Below are positions 20,951-32,200 of a DNA stretch of 64,000 bases, piece after piece. The position numbers and the translations under genes are program-made. Position 1 is the first letter of the stretch; every line of letters begins with the position of its first letter. The notes under the pieces are model-generated. The model was given only the letters and a program-made list of their open reading frames with translations. It searched no databases and was not told the origin of the DNA. The stretch comes from Caenorhabditis elegans (Eukaryota > Nematoda > Chromadorea > Rhabditida > Rhabditidae): NCBI RefSeq assembly GCF_000002985.6, contig NC_003284.9, positions 1,984,001 through 2,048,000 of the forward strand, in the 5' to 3' direction.

Positions 20951-23900
20951 TGCTCTTTCTGTACTAAGCCTCTTCGTGGCGAAAGGGATCAACAGATAAC
21001 CACTTCAACAAACTCGATGATTTCGTCACATCGAGAGTGGCTTGGTTTGCAACCAAGTGCAAATTATCTGGCCAAGAAGTACACCGTCTCACGCAGGCCA
21101 GAGGTAGTGTCGAATACTCTCTGTCCGGGCGGCTCTAGATTGGCTTAGCAGGCCATTATAGAGTATCTAGAGACACAACTTTTGCTCTAAACAGCAACCC
21201 ATCCTGCCTCAGTCCTCCGCATCCGGCCTCTGCAAAGGGAAAGACAGTTCCTGGAGCACGTCGGAAGAGGCGATCTAATCTCGGAGTCCAAACCATCTGT
21301 CAATCGGACTTGGAAATTAAGAAGCCGCGGGACAAAACAAGAAGAACTGACTATCGCGTGTGCACCTTCAACTGCAGGTCCTTGTCTTCGGATGATCGAC
21401 TTGCTGAGCTGCTAGAAGAGACGAGGCGGATCCAATTCGACGTCATCGGATTGTGTGAAACCAAACGAGCAGCCGAAGCACACTTGATACATCAGGACGG
21501 TACCGGCGTCTTCTTAGGCAAACGGAATGAAAGTTCTGTATCCGGAGGGGTCGGCTTCATAGTTCGAAGCACCCTCCTTCCCAAAATCGTAGAAGTACGA
21601 TTTCTCAGTCACCGCATCGGCTTACTCACCTTCAAAGTGAGCCGAAAATTCAACTGCACGGTGATTCAAGTCTATGCTCCAACTGCGGACTCAGACCTTG
21701 AGGAAATCTGCGACTTCTACGACAGTGTTGAAGACGTCTTCAGAGAGTCCCGAAGCAAGTATAAACTTGTTATCGGCGACTTCAACGCTCGAATGGGATG
21801 CAGACAAAACAACGAAAGGTACATTGGCCCCCATGCCATGGAACCAAGAAATGATACTGGAGAGCTTCTCGCAACATTTTGTGAAACCAACCGTCTGTGG
21901 CACACGAACTCTACGTTCAAAAAGCCTATGCACAAACGGTGGACTTTCGTCAGTCCCGACGGGAATCACAGACACGAAATTGACCACATTCTGGCCAATG
22001 GAAAGTTTGTCACAGATACCACTGTACTCCCCTCTTTCACAAATGGTAGCGACCATAGGTTACTCCGCTGTAACCTCCACTTCAACAATTGCCTAGCAAA
22101 GTTGGAGCAGGTCAGACGGAGAAAACCTCCGAAAAGAGTGTTGGACCCGGCGATTGCTTATGCAATCTCAGCGACAGTCACGGTTCAGAGTGATCCTGAT
22201 TTAGATATCGACTATGATAATCTGATTCAGTCACTAAAAGAACTCCAAGACCAAGCTATCGTTCGACCGGCCAACCACTCATCCAACAGACTTTCGGAGG
22301 AAACCCGAAAACTGCTGAACAAAAGACGTTTTATGGATAGAAATGATCCTCAATTCAAATCTATTTCAGACAAATGTCGTGAAGCAGTCCAGAAAGACCA
22401 TGAAGCTTTTGCCAGTACTCGCCTTCTATCTGCTGCGAACCAGAAAAAGAGTTTGAAAAGAGTTGCTAGGGACATCAACGAATATAAGTCAGCTATCCCA
22501 TGCCTCAAATCAACCTCTACTGGTGAAAGAATCACTTCCAGGGTGAAAATGGAGCAGGAGATTGAGAAGTTCTACACGGAGCTCTTCAAAAGCGCTGTGA
22601 GCAACTCTCAAACATCTTCAATACCCGCCACGGCAACTCCACCGCCGTTTCTCCCGGAAGAAATTCGTCATGTTCTCCGTTCCTTCCCGAATGGTAAAAC
22701 TGCAGGCCAAGACAAAATCAGTGCAGATTTCTTGAAATCTTGCCACGATAACGTCATTGACCTGATAACGGATCGATTCAACAGGTACCTCCACAGCAGA
22801 AATGTACCGAAACCCTGGAAAACCTCCAAAACCACTCTCATCTTCAAGAAAGGTGACCGTGAGAATTTGGAAAACTACAGGCCCATCTGCCTACTACCCG
22901 TACTCTACAAAGTATTCACCAAGTGTTTGCTGAATAGAATGCGAAGATCCCTTGATGAGGCTCAACCTGTCGAGCAGGCCGGATTCCGACGATCTTTCTC
23001 TACGATCGATCACATCCACTCGCTCCAAAGACTTCTTGAAGTCGGCAGGGAATACCAGATCCCACTGACACTTGTCTTCATAGATTTCAAGAAGGCATTT
23101 GACAGTGTTGAACACCAGGCAATCTGGAAAAGTCTCGACGAGCAAGGTGCAGATGGAGCCTATATTGATCTACTGAAAGAGTGTTATAAAAATTGTACCA
23201 CAAATTTTGCCCCATTTCACAGGCCAGTCACAGTACCAGTGACCAAAGGAGTTCGACAAGGAGACCCCATCTCTCCGAATCTCTTCTCCGCTTGCCTCGA
23301 ACACGTTTTCCGAAAGCTTTCCTGGATTGAATTGAAAGGAGAAGCTGAGGATTACGATACGATCCCTGGAATGAGAGTGAATGGCAGAAATCTAACGAAC
23401 CTCAGATTTGCTGACGATATTGTGCTTATCGCCAATCATCCGAATACTGCCAGCAAAATGCTCCAAGAACTCGTACAAAAATGCTCTGAAGTAGGTCTCG
23501 AGATCAATACTGGGAAGACGAAAGTCTTGCGAAACCGATTCGCTGACCCCAGTAAAGTCTACTTCGGTAGCCCTTCCCCCACCACCCAGCTCGACGACGT
23601 CGACGAGTACATCTACCTCGGTCGTCAAATCAACGCCCAAAACAACTTGATGCCGGAAATCCACCGAAGACGTCGAGCAGCCTGGGCTGCATTCAATGGA
23701 ATCAAGAATGCCACCGACTCCATCACCGACAAGAAGATTCGTGCGAATCTGTTCGACTCAATTGTCCTTCCAGCGCTCACCTACGGTTCAGAAGCCTGGA
23801 CATTCACCAAAGCTCTATCCGAACGAGTACGAATCACACATGCCTCCCTAGAAAGACGGCTTGTTGGGATAACACTCACCCAACAACGAGAGCGAGATCT

Positions 23901-24246
23901 CCATCGAGAAGACATCCGAGTGATGTCTCAAGTAAGAGATCCGCTCAACTTCGTGAAAAAGAGGAAGCTAGGATGGGCTGGACATGTTGCGAGAAGAAGA
24001 GACGGAAGATGGATCACGTTGATGACAGAATGGCGCCCATATGGATGGAAAAGGCCTGTTGGAAGGCCGCCGATGCGATGGACTGATTCGCTGCAAAAGG
24101 AGATCACCACTCGTGACGCAGACGGAGAAGTCATCACCCCCTGGTCCACTATAGCCAAGGACCGAAAAGAATGGCTTGCTGTGATCCGCAGGAATACCAC
24201 GAATTCCTGAAGAACGGATCGTCTAAGTATCCTAAGTAAGTAAAGT
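20951..24246 (+). mobile_element. RTE-type non-LTR retrotransposon, about full length
   Basis: About 3.3 kb: a 5' part with no homology to the surrounding satellites, one long endonuclease-reverse transcriptase ORF, a short 3' UTR, and a (TAAG)-like tail (AAGTAAGTAAAGTAAG) instead of poly(A), as in the RTE clade. It sits exactly between element copy B and the AT satellite. No clear target-site duplication could be defined because the flanks are low complexity. Confidence 0.85.
21310..24210 (+). CDS. LINE endonuclease-reverse transcriptase, RTE clade
   Basis: A 966-codon frame for target-primed reverse transcription. Residues 1-260 form an AP-like endonuclease: CTFNCRSL at the start, GLCETK near 48, [10 protein letters not shown] near 155 and GSDHRLLRC near 245. 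The reverse transcriptase follows from about 430: [50 protein letters not shown], and the catalytic [11 protein letters not shown] near 700. A C-terminal region carries [13 protein letters not shown]. There are no stops or frameshifts. The position given starts at a TTG. The frame stays open upstream to at least 21160 without an ATG that I found, so the true start is unclear. Confidence 0.9.
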   Translation: MEIKKPRDKTRRTDYRVCTFNCRSLSSDDRLAELLEETRRIQFDVIGLCETKRAAEAHLIHQDGTGVFLGKRNESSVSGGVGFIVRSTLLPKIVEVRFLSHRIGLLTFKVSRKFNCTVIQVYAPTADSDLEEICDFYDSVEDVFRESRSKYKLVIGDFNARMGCRQNNERYIGPHAMEPRNDTGELLATFCETNRLWHTNSTFKKPMHKRWTFVSPDGNHRHEIDHILANGKFVTDTTVLPSFTNGSDHRLLRCNLHFNNCLAKLEQVRRRKPPKRVLDPAIAYAISATVTVQSDPDLDIDYDNLIQSLKELQDQAIVRPANHSSNRLSEETRKLLNKRRFMDRNDPQFKSISDKCREAVQKDHEAFASTRLLSAANQKKSLKRVARDINEYKSAIPCLKSTSTGERITSRVKMEQEIEKFYTELFKSAVSNSQTSSIPATATPPPFLPEEIRHVLRSFPNGKTAGQDKISADFLKSCHDNVIDLITDRFNRYLHSRNVPKPWKTSKTTLIFKKGDRENLENYRPICLLPVLYKVFTKCLLNRMRRSLDEAQPVEQAGFRRSFSTIDHIHSLQRLLEVGREYQIPLTLVFIDFKKAFDSVEHQAIWKSLDEQGADGAYIDLLKECYKNCTTNFAPFHRPVTVPVTKGVRQGDPISPNLFSACLEHVFRKLSWIELKGEAEDYDTIPGMRVNGRNLTNLRFADDIVLIANHPNTASKMLQELVQKCSEVGLEINTGKTKVLRNRFADPSKVYFGSPSPTTQLDDVDEYIYLGRQINAQNNLMPEIHRRRRAAWAAFNGIKNATDSITDKKIRANLFDSIVLPALTYGSEAWTFTKALSERVRITHASLERRLVGITLTQQRERDLHREDIRVMSQVRDPLNFVKKRKLGWAGHVARRRDGRWITLMTEWRPYGWKRPVGRPPMRWTDSLQKEITTRDADGEVITPWSTIAKDRKEWLAVIRRNTTNS

Positions 24247-25248
24247 AAGATATTTATTTATTTATTTAATTAATATTTATTTATTTAATTAATATTTATT
24301 TATTTAACTAATATGTATTTATTTATTTAATTAATGTTTATTCATTTAATTAATATTTATTTGTTTAATTAATATTTATTTATTTAATTAATATTTATTT
24401 ATTGATTTAATTAATATTTATTTATTTATTTAATTAATATTTATTTATTTATTTGATTAATATTTATTTATTTAATTAATATTTATTTATTTATTTAATT
24501 AATATTTATTTATTTAATTAATTAATATTTATTTAATTAATATTTATTTATTTAATTAATATATATTTATTTAAATAATATTTATTTATTTAATTAAATG
24601 TTTTTTTATTTATTTAATTAATATTTATTTATTTAACTAATATTTATTTATGTATTTAAATAAAATTTATTATTTATTTAATTAATATTTTTTCATTTAA
24701 TTAATATTTTTTTATTTAATTAATATTTATTTATTTAATTAATATTTATTTATTTAATTAATATGTATTTATTTATTTAATTAGTATTTATTCATTTAAT
24801 TAATATTTATTTATTTAATTAATATTTATTTATTTATTTAATTAATATTTATTTATTCAATTAATATTTATTTATTTAATTAATATTTATTTATTTACTT
24901 AATTAATATTTATTTATTTAATTAATATTTATTTATTTAATTAATATTTATTTATTTATTTAATTAATATTTATTTAAGTAATTAATATTTATTTATTTA
25001 TTTAATATTTATTTATTTAATTAATATTTATTTAAGTAATTAATATTTATTTATTTATTTAATATTTATTTATTTATTTAATATTTATTTATTTAATTAA
25101 TATTTTTTTATTTAATTAATATTTATTTATTTAATTAATATTTTTTTATTTATTTAATAAATATTTATTTATTTATTTAATAAATATTTATTTATTTAAT
25201 TAATTTTTATTTATTTAATTAATTTTTATTTATTTAATTAATATTTAC
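24247..25248. repeat. AT satellite, second block
   Basis: About 1 kb of the same 19/23-bp TATTTATTTAATTAA units, with a terminal part that matches the end of the first block almost word for word before element copy C. Confidence 0.9.
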
Positions 25249-25496
25249 CAGCCGTGGACCGCACCTTCGGCGCGGCCCCCGACTTCTGGGGCTGAAAATT
25301 AGTTTTTTATGAAACTACCGTAACCCTACAGTATTCCTACCGTACCACTATTGTACCACTACAGTACCCCTACTATATCCCTACACTAACCCTAACTCAC
25401 TATCCCTCCAGAAGCCAAAACTTCACAGACTACAAAGACTACATAGACTACAAACTATGGACACACAGAATAAGCGCTTTATATATAGTAAATGAT
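25249..25496. mobile_element. Non-autonomous element copy C
   Basis: Differs from copy B at only a few positions over about 245 bp (for example 20737 versus 25302, both in the GAAAATTA(A/G)TTTTTT word). Same head hairpin, CTACAGTA words and TTTATATATAGTAAATGATG tail. Confidence 0.65.
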
Positions 25497-25545
25497 GATT
25501 TATTTAATTAATATTTATTTATTTATTTAATTAATATTTATTTAT
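25497..25545. repeat. AT satellite, third block (left of mariner)
   Basis: A few 19/23-bp units; the mariner at 25548 is inserted here at a TA. Confidence 0.8.
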
Positions 25546-25547
25546 TA

Positions 25548-26794
25548 GGTTGAGCAAAAAGTCTTTGCAACATTTTGAATTTTTTTTGGAAAGAATATTT
25601 ATTCAAACCTAACAAGATTCAACCGGTAATATATTTACCATTAGTGTCTCTGACTTCTTGCCAACACAACGGAAGTTGAGCAATACTTTCCGCATAGAAC
25701 TCCTGAGATTAGGAGGCAAAGAAGTCGTCCAACCACGTTTCGACGACCCTTCGATCATGAAACTTCTGTCCGGTAGGGCAATTGTGGAGAGAACGGAACA
25801 AATGTTAGTCAGTAGGAGCCAAGCCCGGTGAATACGTTAGGTAAGTCAAAATTTGGATTCCGATTGTCTGGAGCTTCTGGCGGATCTTCAAAGTTTTATG
25901 CGGTCATGCGTTGTCATAGAGCAGAAACAATTTTAATCTTCTTAGGGTGATGTAATCGATGAGCATGGACTACCTTATTCAGTTAAATAGAGTACATGCC
26001 AGCGTTGATTGTAACAAAGTTTGGAAGAAGCTCTCGGAAAATGACACCCGCACTGTCCCACCAAATTGAGAGAAGCACTTTTTCTCGTGAAATTCCCCTT
26101 TGAGGTCAGGTTTCACGGTTTCCTCGACCGGGGCCCACTGTTTCTTTCTGGTACGGTTAACATGCAATACCCATTTATCATCTCCAGTAATAATATCCTT
26201 AATCCAGTCCGTCGTTCGTTTCCTAGAGAGCAGCAAAAGAGAGTGGTCACTACGCAAAATTTTCTGAGAATCGGACAATTGTGAGGAACGAGTTGACCGA
26301 ACTTTGGCTCCCTTCCGGTTTCGTGGAGATGGTTGATGATGGTTCTTTTGAGATGCTTGAGAGTCGCAGAAAGTTCACGTGACGTTGATCTTGCATCATC
26401 TTCCAGGGTTCTCGAAATATCCTCATCGATATCCAAACGAGGGCGACCGTATCTTGGTTTATCATCGGGATCGTAGTTCTTTTTCGTGAACTTTTCAAAT
26501 CAAAACTTTATGATGTTATAGGTGACAGAGTTCTTGACTAACACTGCAAATATGTTACGACGAGCTTCGTTGCACTTGCAGCCTTTGGGGAACTCGTACA
26601 GAAAAACTCCTCGGAGGGCGTGGCGTTTGGCGAGCAAATTCTCGGTTGTTTTGAACAGGACCCAAAAGTTTTTTCAAATGTATTAAACATGTACATTACG
26701 TACTATACAAATAAAAAAACAGAATAGGAAAAAAATGAATTACCGCTGAGAAATGAAGAAAAATACAAATTTTGCAAAGACTTTTTGCTCAACC
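25548..26794 (-). mobile_element. Decayed mariner-family element
   Basis: 1247 bp with 23-bp inverted ends GGTTGAGCAAAAAGTCTTTG at 25548 and the complement ending at 26794. TA is duplicated at 25546-25547 and 26795-26796. The size and ends are typical of mariner. It lies wholly inside the AT satellite. Confidence 0.9.
25640..26690 (-). pseudogene. Mariner transposase relic
   Basis: Minus-strand fragments in several frames: a helix-turn-helix region with DKPRYGRPRLDIDED and SRELSATLKHLKRTI, then DIITGDDKWVLHVN with the first catalytic Asp, then YDNA*PH where the second Asp is expected, and SPGLAPTD near the C-terminus. Several stops and frame changes make it inactive. Confidence 0.85.
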
Positions 26795-26796
26795 TA

Positions 26797-26877
26797 ATAT
26801 TTATTTAATTAATATTTATTTATTTATTTAATTAATATTTATTCATTTAATTAATATTTATTCGTTTAAAAAATTAG
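26797..26877. repeat. AT satellite, right of mariner
   Basis: Continuation of the 19/23-bp satellite interrupted by the mariner insertion. Confidence 0.8.
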
Positions 26878-27353
<476 letters not shown>

Positions 27354-27369
27354 TATTCCTTTCCTCCCT

Positions 27370-28798
27370 CCACCAAACTTTGTTCCAACTTTGGCCCAAC
27401 TCTGGTCCGAGCTTTGCCCAAATGTTGTTCATGAGTCAGCCAAGTTTAGCGAAGGTACTAGATGAAATGCGTCATCTCTTAAATAAGCCTTCAGAAAAAT
27501 CTTTTGATTTGTAGTTTTTACAGCGTTCTGAATGTGGCTCTATATTTATTCCTCATCCTGTAAGCACGCAATGCCCATCCAGTGCGCAACCAACGTAAAC
27601 TAATCAAAATTAACTTTATCTTTCAATTTCCGTATTTTTTCTTCTTGTTTTCTTCATTCTGAATCAAACAAAAATTTTTAACCAAGCCGTATGGGTACTT
27701 AAATGACAGCTAGTGACGTGAGGATTACGAGTCCTAAATTTTTTTTTTGCGAAATATGACCGAGGAAGCACTCGGTCGATGACCGAGGAAGCACTCGGAC
27801 AAATTTTAAAATTTAAACTTGCAAAAAAGAGATTTTGCAGCTAAACAAACTTGATTGTACTCGACATAATAAAATATTTTTGAAGGTAAGTTTCGAAACT
27901 AATTGCTTTACGTTGTTTGCGCAGTGGATGGGCATTGCGTGTTTACAGCGCCGCATTCAGGACGTTGTAAATAGTGCAAATCGAATTATTTTTTCTGGTG
28001 GAAAATGGGGTTATTCGAGTAGCGTCTAGAAATTAAAATGTTTATTTCAATACTCTTTTTGCTTTGTTCAAGTAACTTCAAAAAAAAAAACGTATATCAA
28101 TACAGTTTTGTTAATTTCGTGACGTTTCTCGTCGTTAGGCCTGTGGAGTGGGTCGCCCCATTTTTTTTCGGGTCGGCCGGGTCGGGGTCGCGTCACCGAC
28201 CCATTTTTTGGGTCGGGGTCGCGGCCCCGACCCACTATTTGGGTCGGGGTCATGTCCCCGACCCTTTTTTTCAAAATTTAACAGCAAATTATCAAAAACT
28301 TGAAAAATTATTTTTTGTCAAAAAACACGTGTAAAAGCTGAAAATTATAAAGTTATCGTATTTTTATCAATTAAAAAACATACCCTATTTTCGATACAAA
28401 CAAGCATAAGAGTCAAAGTTTAAACACGCTTTACAACAAAACAAACATGTTTTTTCAATTTCAGACATTTTCCGGAAATGGGTCGGGGACGTGACGGCAA
28501 ATTGTGTGGATTTTCACCCTGCGGGACACCTTTCGCTGTGTTTTTCATTTACTTGTCCGAAATGTCGCAAAATTACGTCACAAACTGTATTGAAATAAAT
28601 GTTTTTGAAGTTACTTGAATAAGGCAAAAAGTGTATTGAAATGACTCTTTCACTCTTTAATTTTATAACACTACTTCAGTAACCCCATAAGGAGTGGCTC
28701 ATTGCATTAATCTTTGCTAAACTTGGATAAATCATGGGCAAAACTTGGGCAAAGCTTGTGCCAAAGTTAGTCCAAAATTGGAACAACGTTTGGTGGAA
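27370..28798. mobile_element. Nested inverted-repeat element
   Basis: Outer arms at 27370-27460 and 28715-28798 are inverted copies built of CCAACTTTGGCCCAA-like words. Inside, 27555-27590 (CACGCAATGCCCATCCA) is inverted at 27910-27945, and 28065-28125 is inverted at 28565-28620. The centre, 28140-28270, is made of GGGTCGGGGTC palindromes. No ORF with coding character. It resembles several fold-back elements inserted into one another. Confidence 0.65.
27756..27800. repeat. Short direct duplication
   Basis: ATGACCGAGGAAGCACTCGG occurs twice in direct succession. Confidence 0.6.
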
Positions 28799-29280
28799 TA
28801 AATTGCACTAGGAACCCTGAAATAAAACTTGGGTAAGAGGCCGCTGAAAGCTGATGTCTAACTAAATGTAGAGAATTTTTGGAATATCTACGAAAAAATA
28901 TTTGAATTTTGTTCCGGAACTTAATCTCCCACTTATTGGAATCCCGAAGATGTTCCAGTTATGTTACTCCATTCATATATGCTTCATTCATACTCAACAC
29001 ACACACACACACACACACACAACTATGAAAGAGCAAGCGATTTGATTAAACTCATGGGGCGACATGCTTTATAATATTTAAAATAGAGGTGCAGAGAATG
29101 TAGAGAGTCGGGGGCCGTAAGTCTCCACGGCAACCACACTCCACCTGCCTATTACGCAGAGAGCGCGAGAAGCCGGCAGTACGTTGCTGCCCACGGCGCA
29201 TTTGTGGTTAACTAAATCAGATTTCAATATTCGTAGTTAGGTATATGTTTTCGAGATTTCGAAAAATTGAGTCCTGATTA
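28799..29280. other. Upstream region of the coiled-coil gene
   Basis: Contains a (CA)n run at 28997-29020 and a GC-richer, GAGAG-bearing stretch at 29095-29210 that is probably the promoter of the gene starting at 29281. Confidence 0.4.
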
Positions 29281-32200
29281 ATGCCTCCACCAATCGGTCG
29301 AAATATCAGTGTAAAGCATGGACGTTCGAAATCAACTTCTGCAGCAACAGGTGAGTTTTTCTTCCTTGTTTTCTGAAGTAATCAATTATCTTAGTAAGGT
29401 AGTAGCGTTTTCGAATTATACTCACATTGTCAAAACCCCAATTTCTCTTTTTTTTAGTAGCTGTCGACATTTAAAACAGAGTTTTAAACATATTTTGCTT
29501 ATTTGAGCAGTTTATAGTTTGCGGTTTAAAGGAGGACTAATAGTTTGGACGATTCTAAACGTGTAGACCCAGAAAAGACTCAAATGAGCAAATTTTGTAA
29601 TGAAACTTCTCAAAAATTGTTTAAAGAATTTTTATCGCGTGTCAAATCTTCGGAAAAATTACACAGATTTTAGTTAAAATCTCGAAGTTTGGCTACTTTT
29701 CCGGGCCACATCTGTCCTTTTGATATTTTTGAAGTGGTTTATCTCATTTAATTTTGTCAATTAAGATACACTTGTAGCGATTGGAAACCAAAAATTATTG
29801 AATTTGGTTACCTATCGACTTTAATCGGTGAAATTTGACATTTTTGTAACTAACCATTTTTTTAATCGCAAATGGTGTTAGTCGATCTCACCTTATTATT
29901 TATTTTTAAGCTTCCAAAAGTTTATCGTTAATTTGAGAAAAGTTTTAGTCGAAAGTCGTTCGAAGGGTTACTCCTCCTTTAAAAGAAACATGAGTATGCT
30001 TCTAGATTATTCTTGCTCATAAAAAAATGCAATTTTTCATTTGCACCCATTGCGAAATAATTTTATACTTTATAACCGAGAGTCATGCAATGTTATGTTT
30101 AAGGAAAACTGCCACCAGTTGTTTCGCAAGAAACGCGAGATCGAACGGAAGCTGTCAAAAAGGTACTTAATCTTCGACTATTTCGCAAGTTTATGTTTTC
30201 AAAAACTGCTGAACATTCCATCCTGAAGAAATATTATTCAGACATTTGATCGACCAAAAACTGCGCATCGGAATTCTAGGCCTCCGACATCGTGTAAGTC
30301 ATTTTTTTTTAAATTTTTAACAAACAAGGGTCCAATTTCCGTTTTTTCAGCTCATGCTCTCCCCTCGTTTGGTAACGGACGTATTATAACTGCATCAAAG
30401 CACATGAAATTAGCAATGAAGCGTTCTAATTCGGAAACCAGACCACTGCCACGAATAGAGTACGGGCGTTCTCCAAGCAGAGAAAAAATGACAGATTTGA
30501 GAGATGAATTGTTTCACGCTAAAAAGGTATTTTCTTTGCAAAAATTAGAGCCTCTTTTTGTTGATCGTTAATTTCAGAAAGTTGCATCTTACGAAACTGA
30601 TTTGAAAAAATTGAGCACAGAAATGCAACGTCTACGCAGAGACGCAGAAAAACGAGAGACATTCCTGGAGCGTATAGTGACGGCGCAGGTGAGAGATACC
30701 CAGCAGAGCACACACACACACACACCATAAAAGTGCATTTTAGTATCACCCTACGGAGCTGAATGATACCAATTTGGCCAGGACGTTGACATCAATCAAA
30801 CGGAAGGAAATGGCAAAAGAAAACTTGATTGACATTCAAGCCAAGGAATTAGAGTTCGTGGTTTTTTCACGTATAATTCACGTATAAGGACAATTTTAAA
30901 AATCGATATATTATATAATATTAGAAAAACATAACTTTATCTACTAATTTTGAAAATTACTCATTTACAATCATTTTAAATCGCCGGCCGATATTATATT
31001 TGCAGTCTGTTTTGCGAGGCTTTGCTTGAGTTGTTCACACCAGGGGTGTGCGGCAAATCTCAAAATTTGCCGAGCTCAGCAAATTTTAAACTACTGAATT
31101 CTTAACACTCATCTGGTTTCTGAATAAGTTCCGTGTAGTATGTCTGTTTAAGCATCAAAATAACGCAATCTTGTGTCATTTTACTAATTTTTTGGCGAAA
31201 AAATCAATGGTTTCAGTCAAAATTGCACTGTTAAATTTTTGACGTGTGCGGCAAGTTTCGAAATTTGCCGAGCTCGGCAAATTCGGCAAATCGGGAAAAT
31301 TTGCGGGAAAAGTTACAGCAGCTGACATCCAGCGGGACTGTATTTTCGTAAACTGGGTGTTTTCACAAAATCTAGTATCATAATAAAAAAATTTCCACAA
31401 AGTTTTTTTTTCACTTTTTGCATTGTTATTTCTAATTGTTATTTCACAAAGTAATTAGAACAATTTATAAGGTATACAAATTATTAATCATGCATAACAA
31501 AACTCAAAATTGACTATAATTTTAAATTTTAATATTATCAGCAAAATTGTTTCAGAAGACTCCGCAGTCTTTTAAAAGACAGCCATATTCCTCTAGGGTC
31601 AAAGCATCCAACCGAAACAATGACCGTATCAGTTGCCAAAGATTCAGAACTGGATGTGGACAACGAAGATTATTCGGATTACCCGGAGGGTGAGCAGTGC
31701 TCACTGAGCACCCAGAGAATACATTTCTTTTATTTTATATTTTCATCTTTTTAGAACCGGATCTAGTGGAAACTGCTGGGCACTCAGAACGAGGTAGTAT
31801 TCAAATTTAATTTATTAAGAAAAATGTTCAATTTCAGATGAAGAATATGATGAAGTTTTCGAAGAAGTACACAATCGAAAGCTGGACAAAAGCAGAGTGA
31901 AAACAGCATCTAAGGAAAGAAATGAGTATGGTCATTGTTCGAAATCAACAAAAACGTTTCTCTGATTTCAGGTTGGCGAAAAAGTACGCAGAGCAAAACG
32001 CAAAGTTGAAACTGAAACTTAAAGAGGTCAAGAATAACTATGCTTCAATGCTCGAGAAAAATAAAAAGAAAGGTGAAGAATTTATCAAGCAAAGTGAAAA
32101 CTCGAAAGCAGGTATGATTTTGAAAAGTATTGAAAAGTATTTTTTAAACCAAATGATTACTGTTTCGTTTCGAACAGTTTCATGATCAAAATTATTCCAA

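Noticed and set aside
21674-24200. Several long antisense or shifted ORFs within the LINE
   Set aside because: They are shadows of the 966-codon frame and have no family features.
25979-26498. Active mariner transposase
   Set aside because: Fragments lie in three frames with stops, including one in the second catalytic motif.
28060-28334. 98-aa ORF with GSRHRPIFWVGV repeats
   Set aside because: Reads through the GGGTCGGGG palindrome cluster of an inverted-repeat element.
29041-29220. RNA gene in the GC-rich patch
   Set aside because: No recognisable snRNA, snoRNA or tRNA boxes; position fits a promoter.
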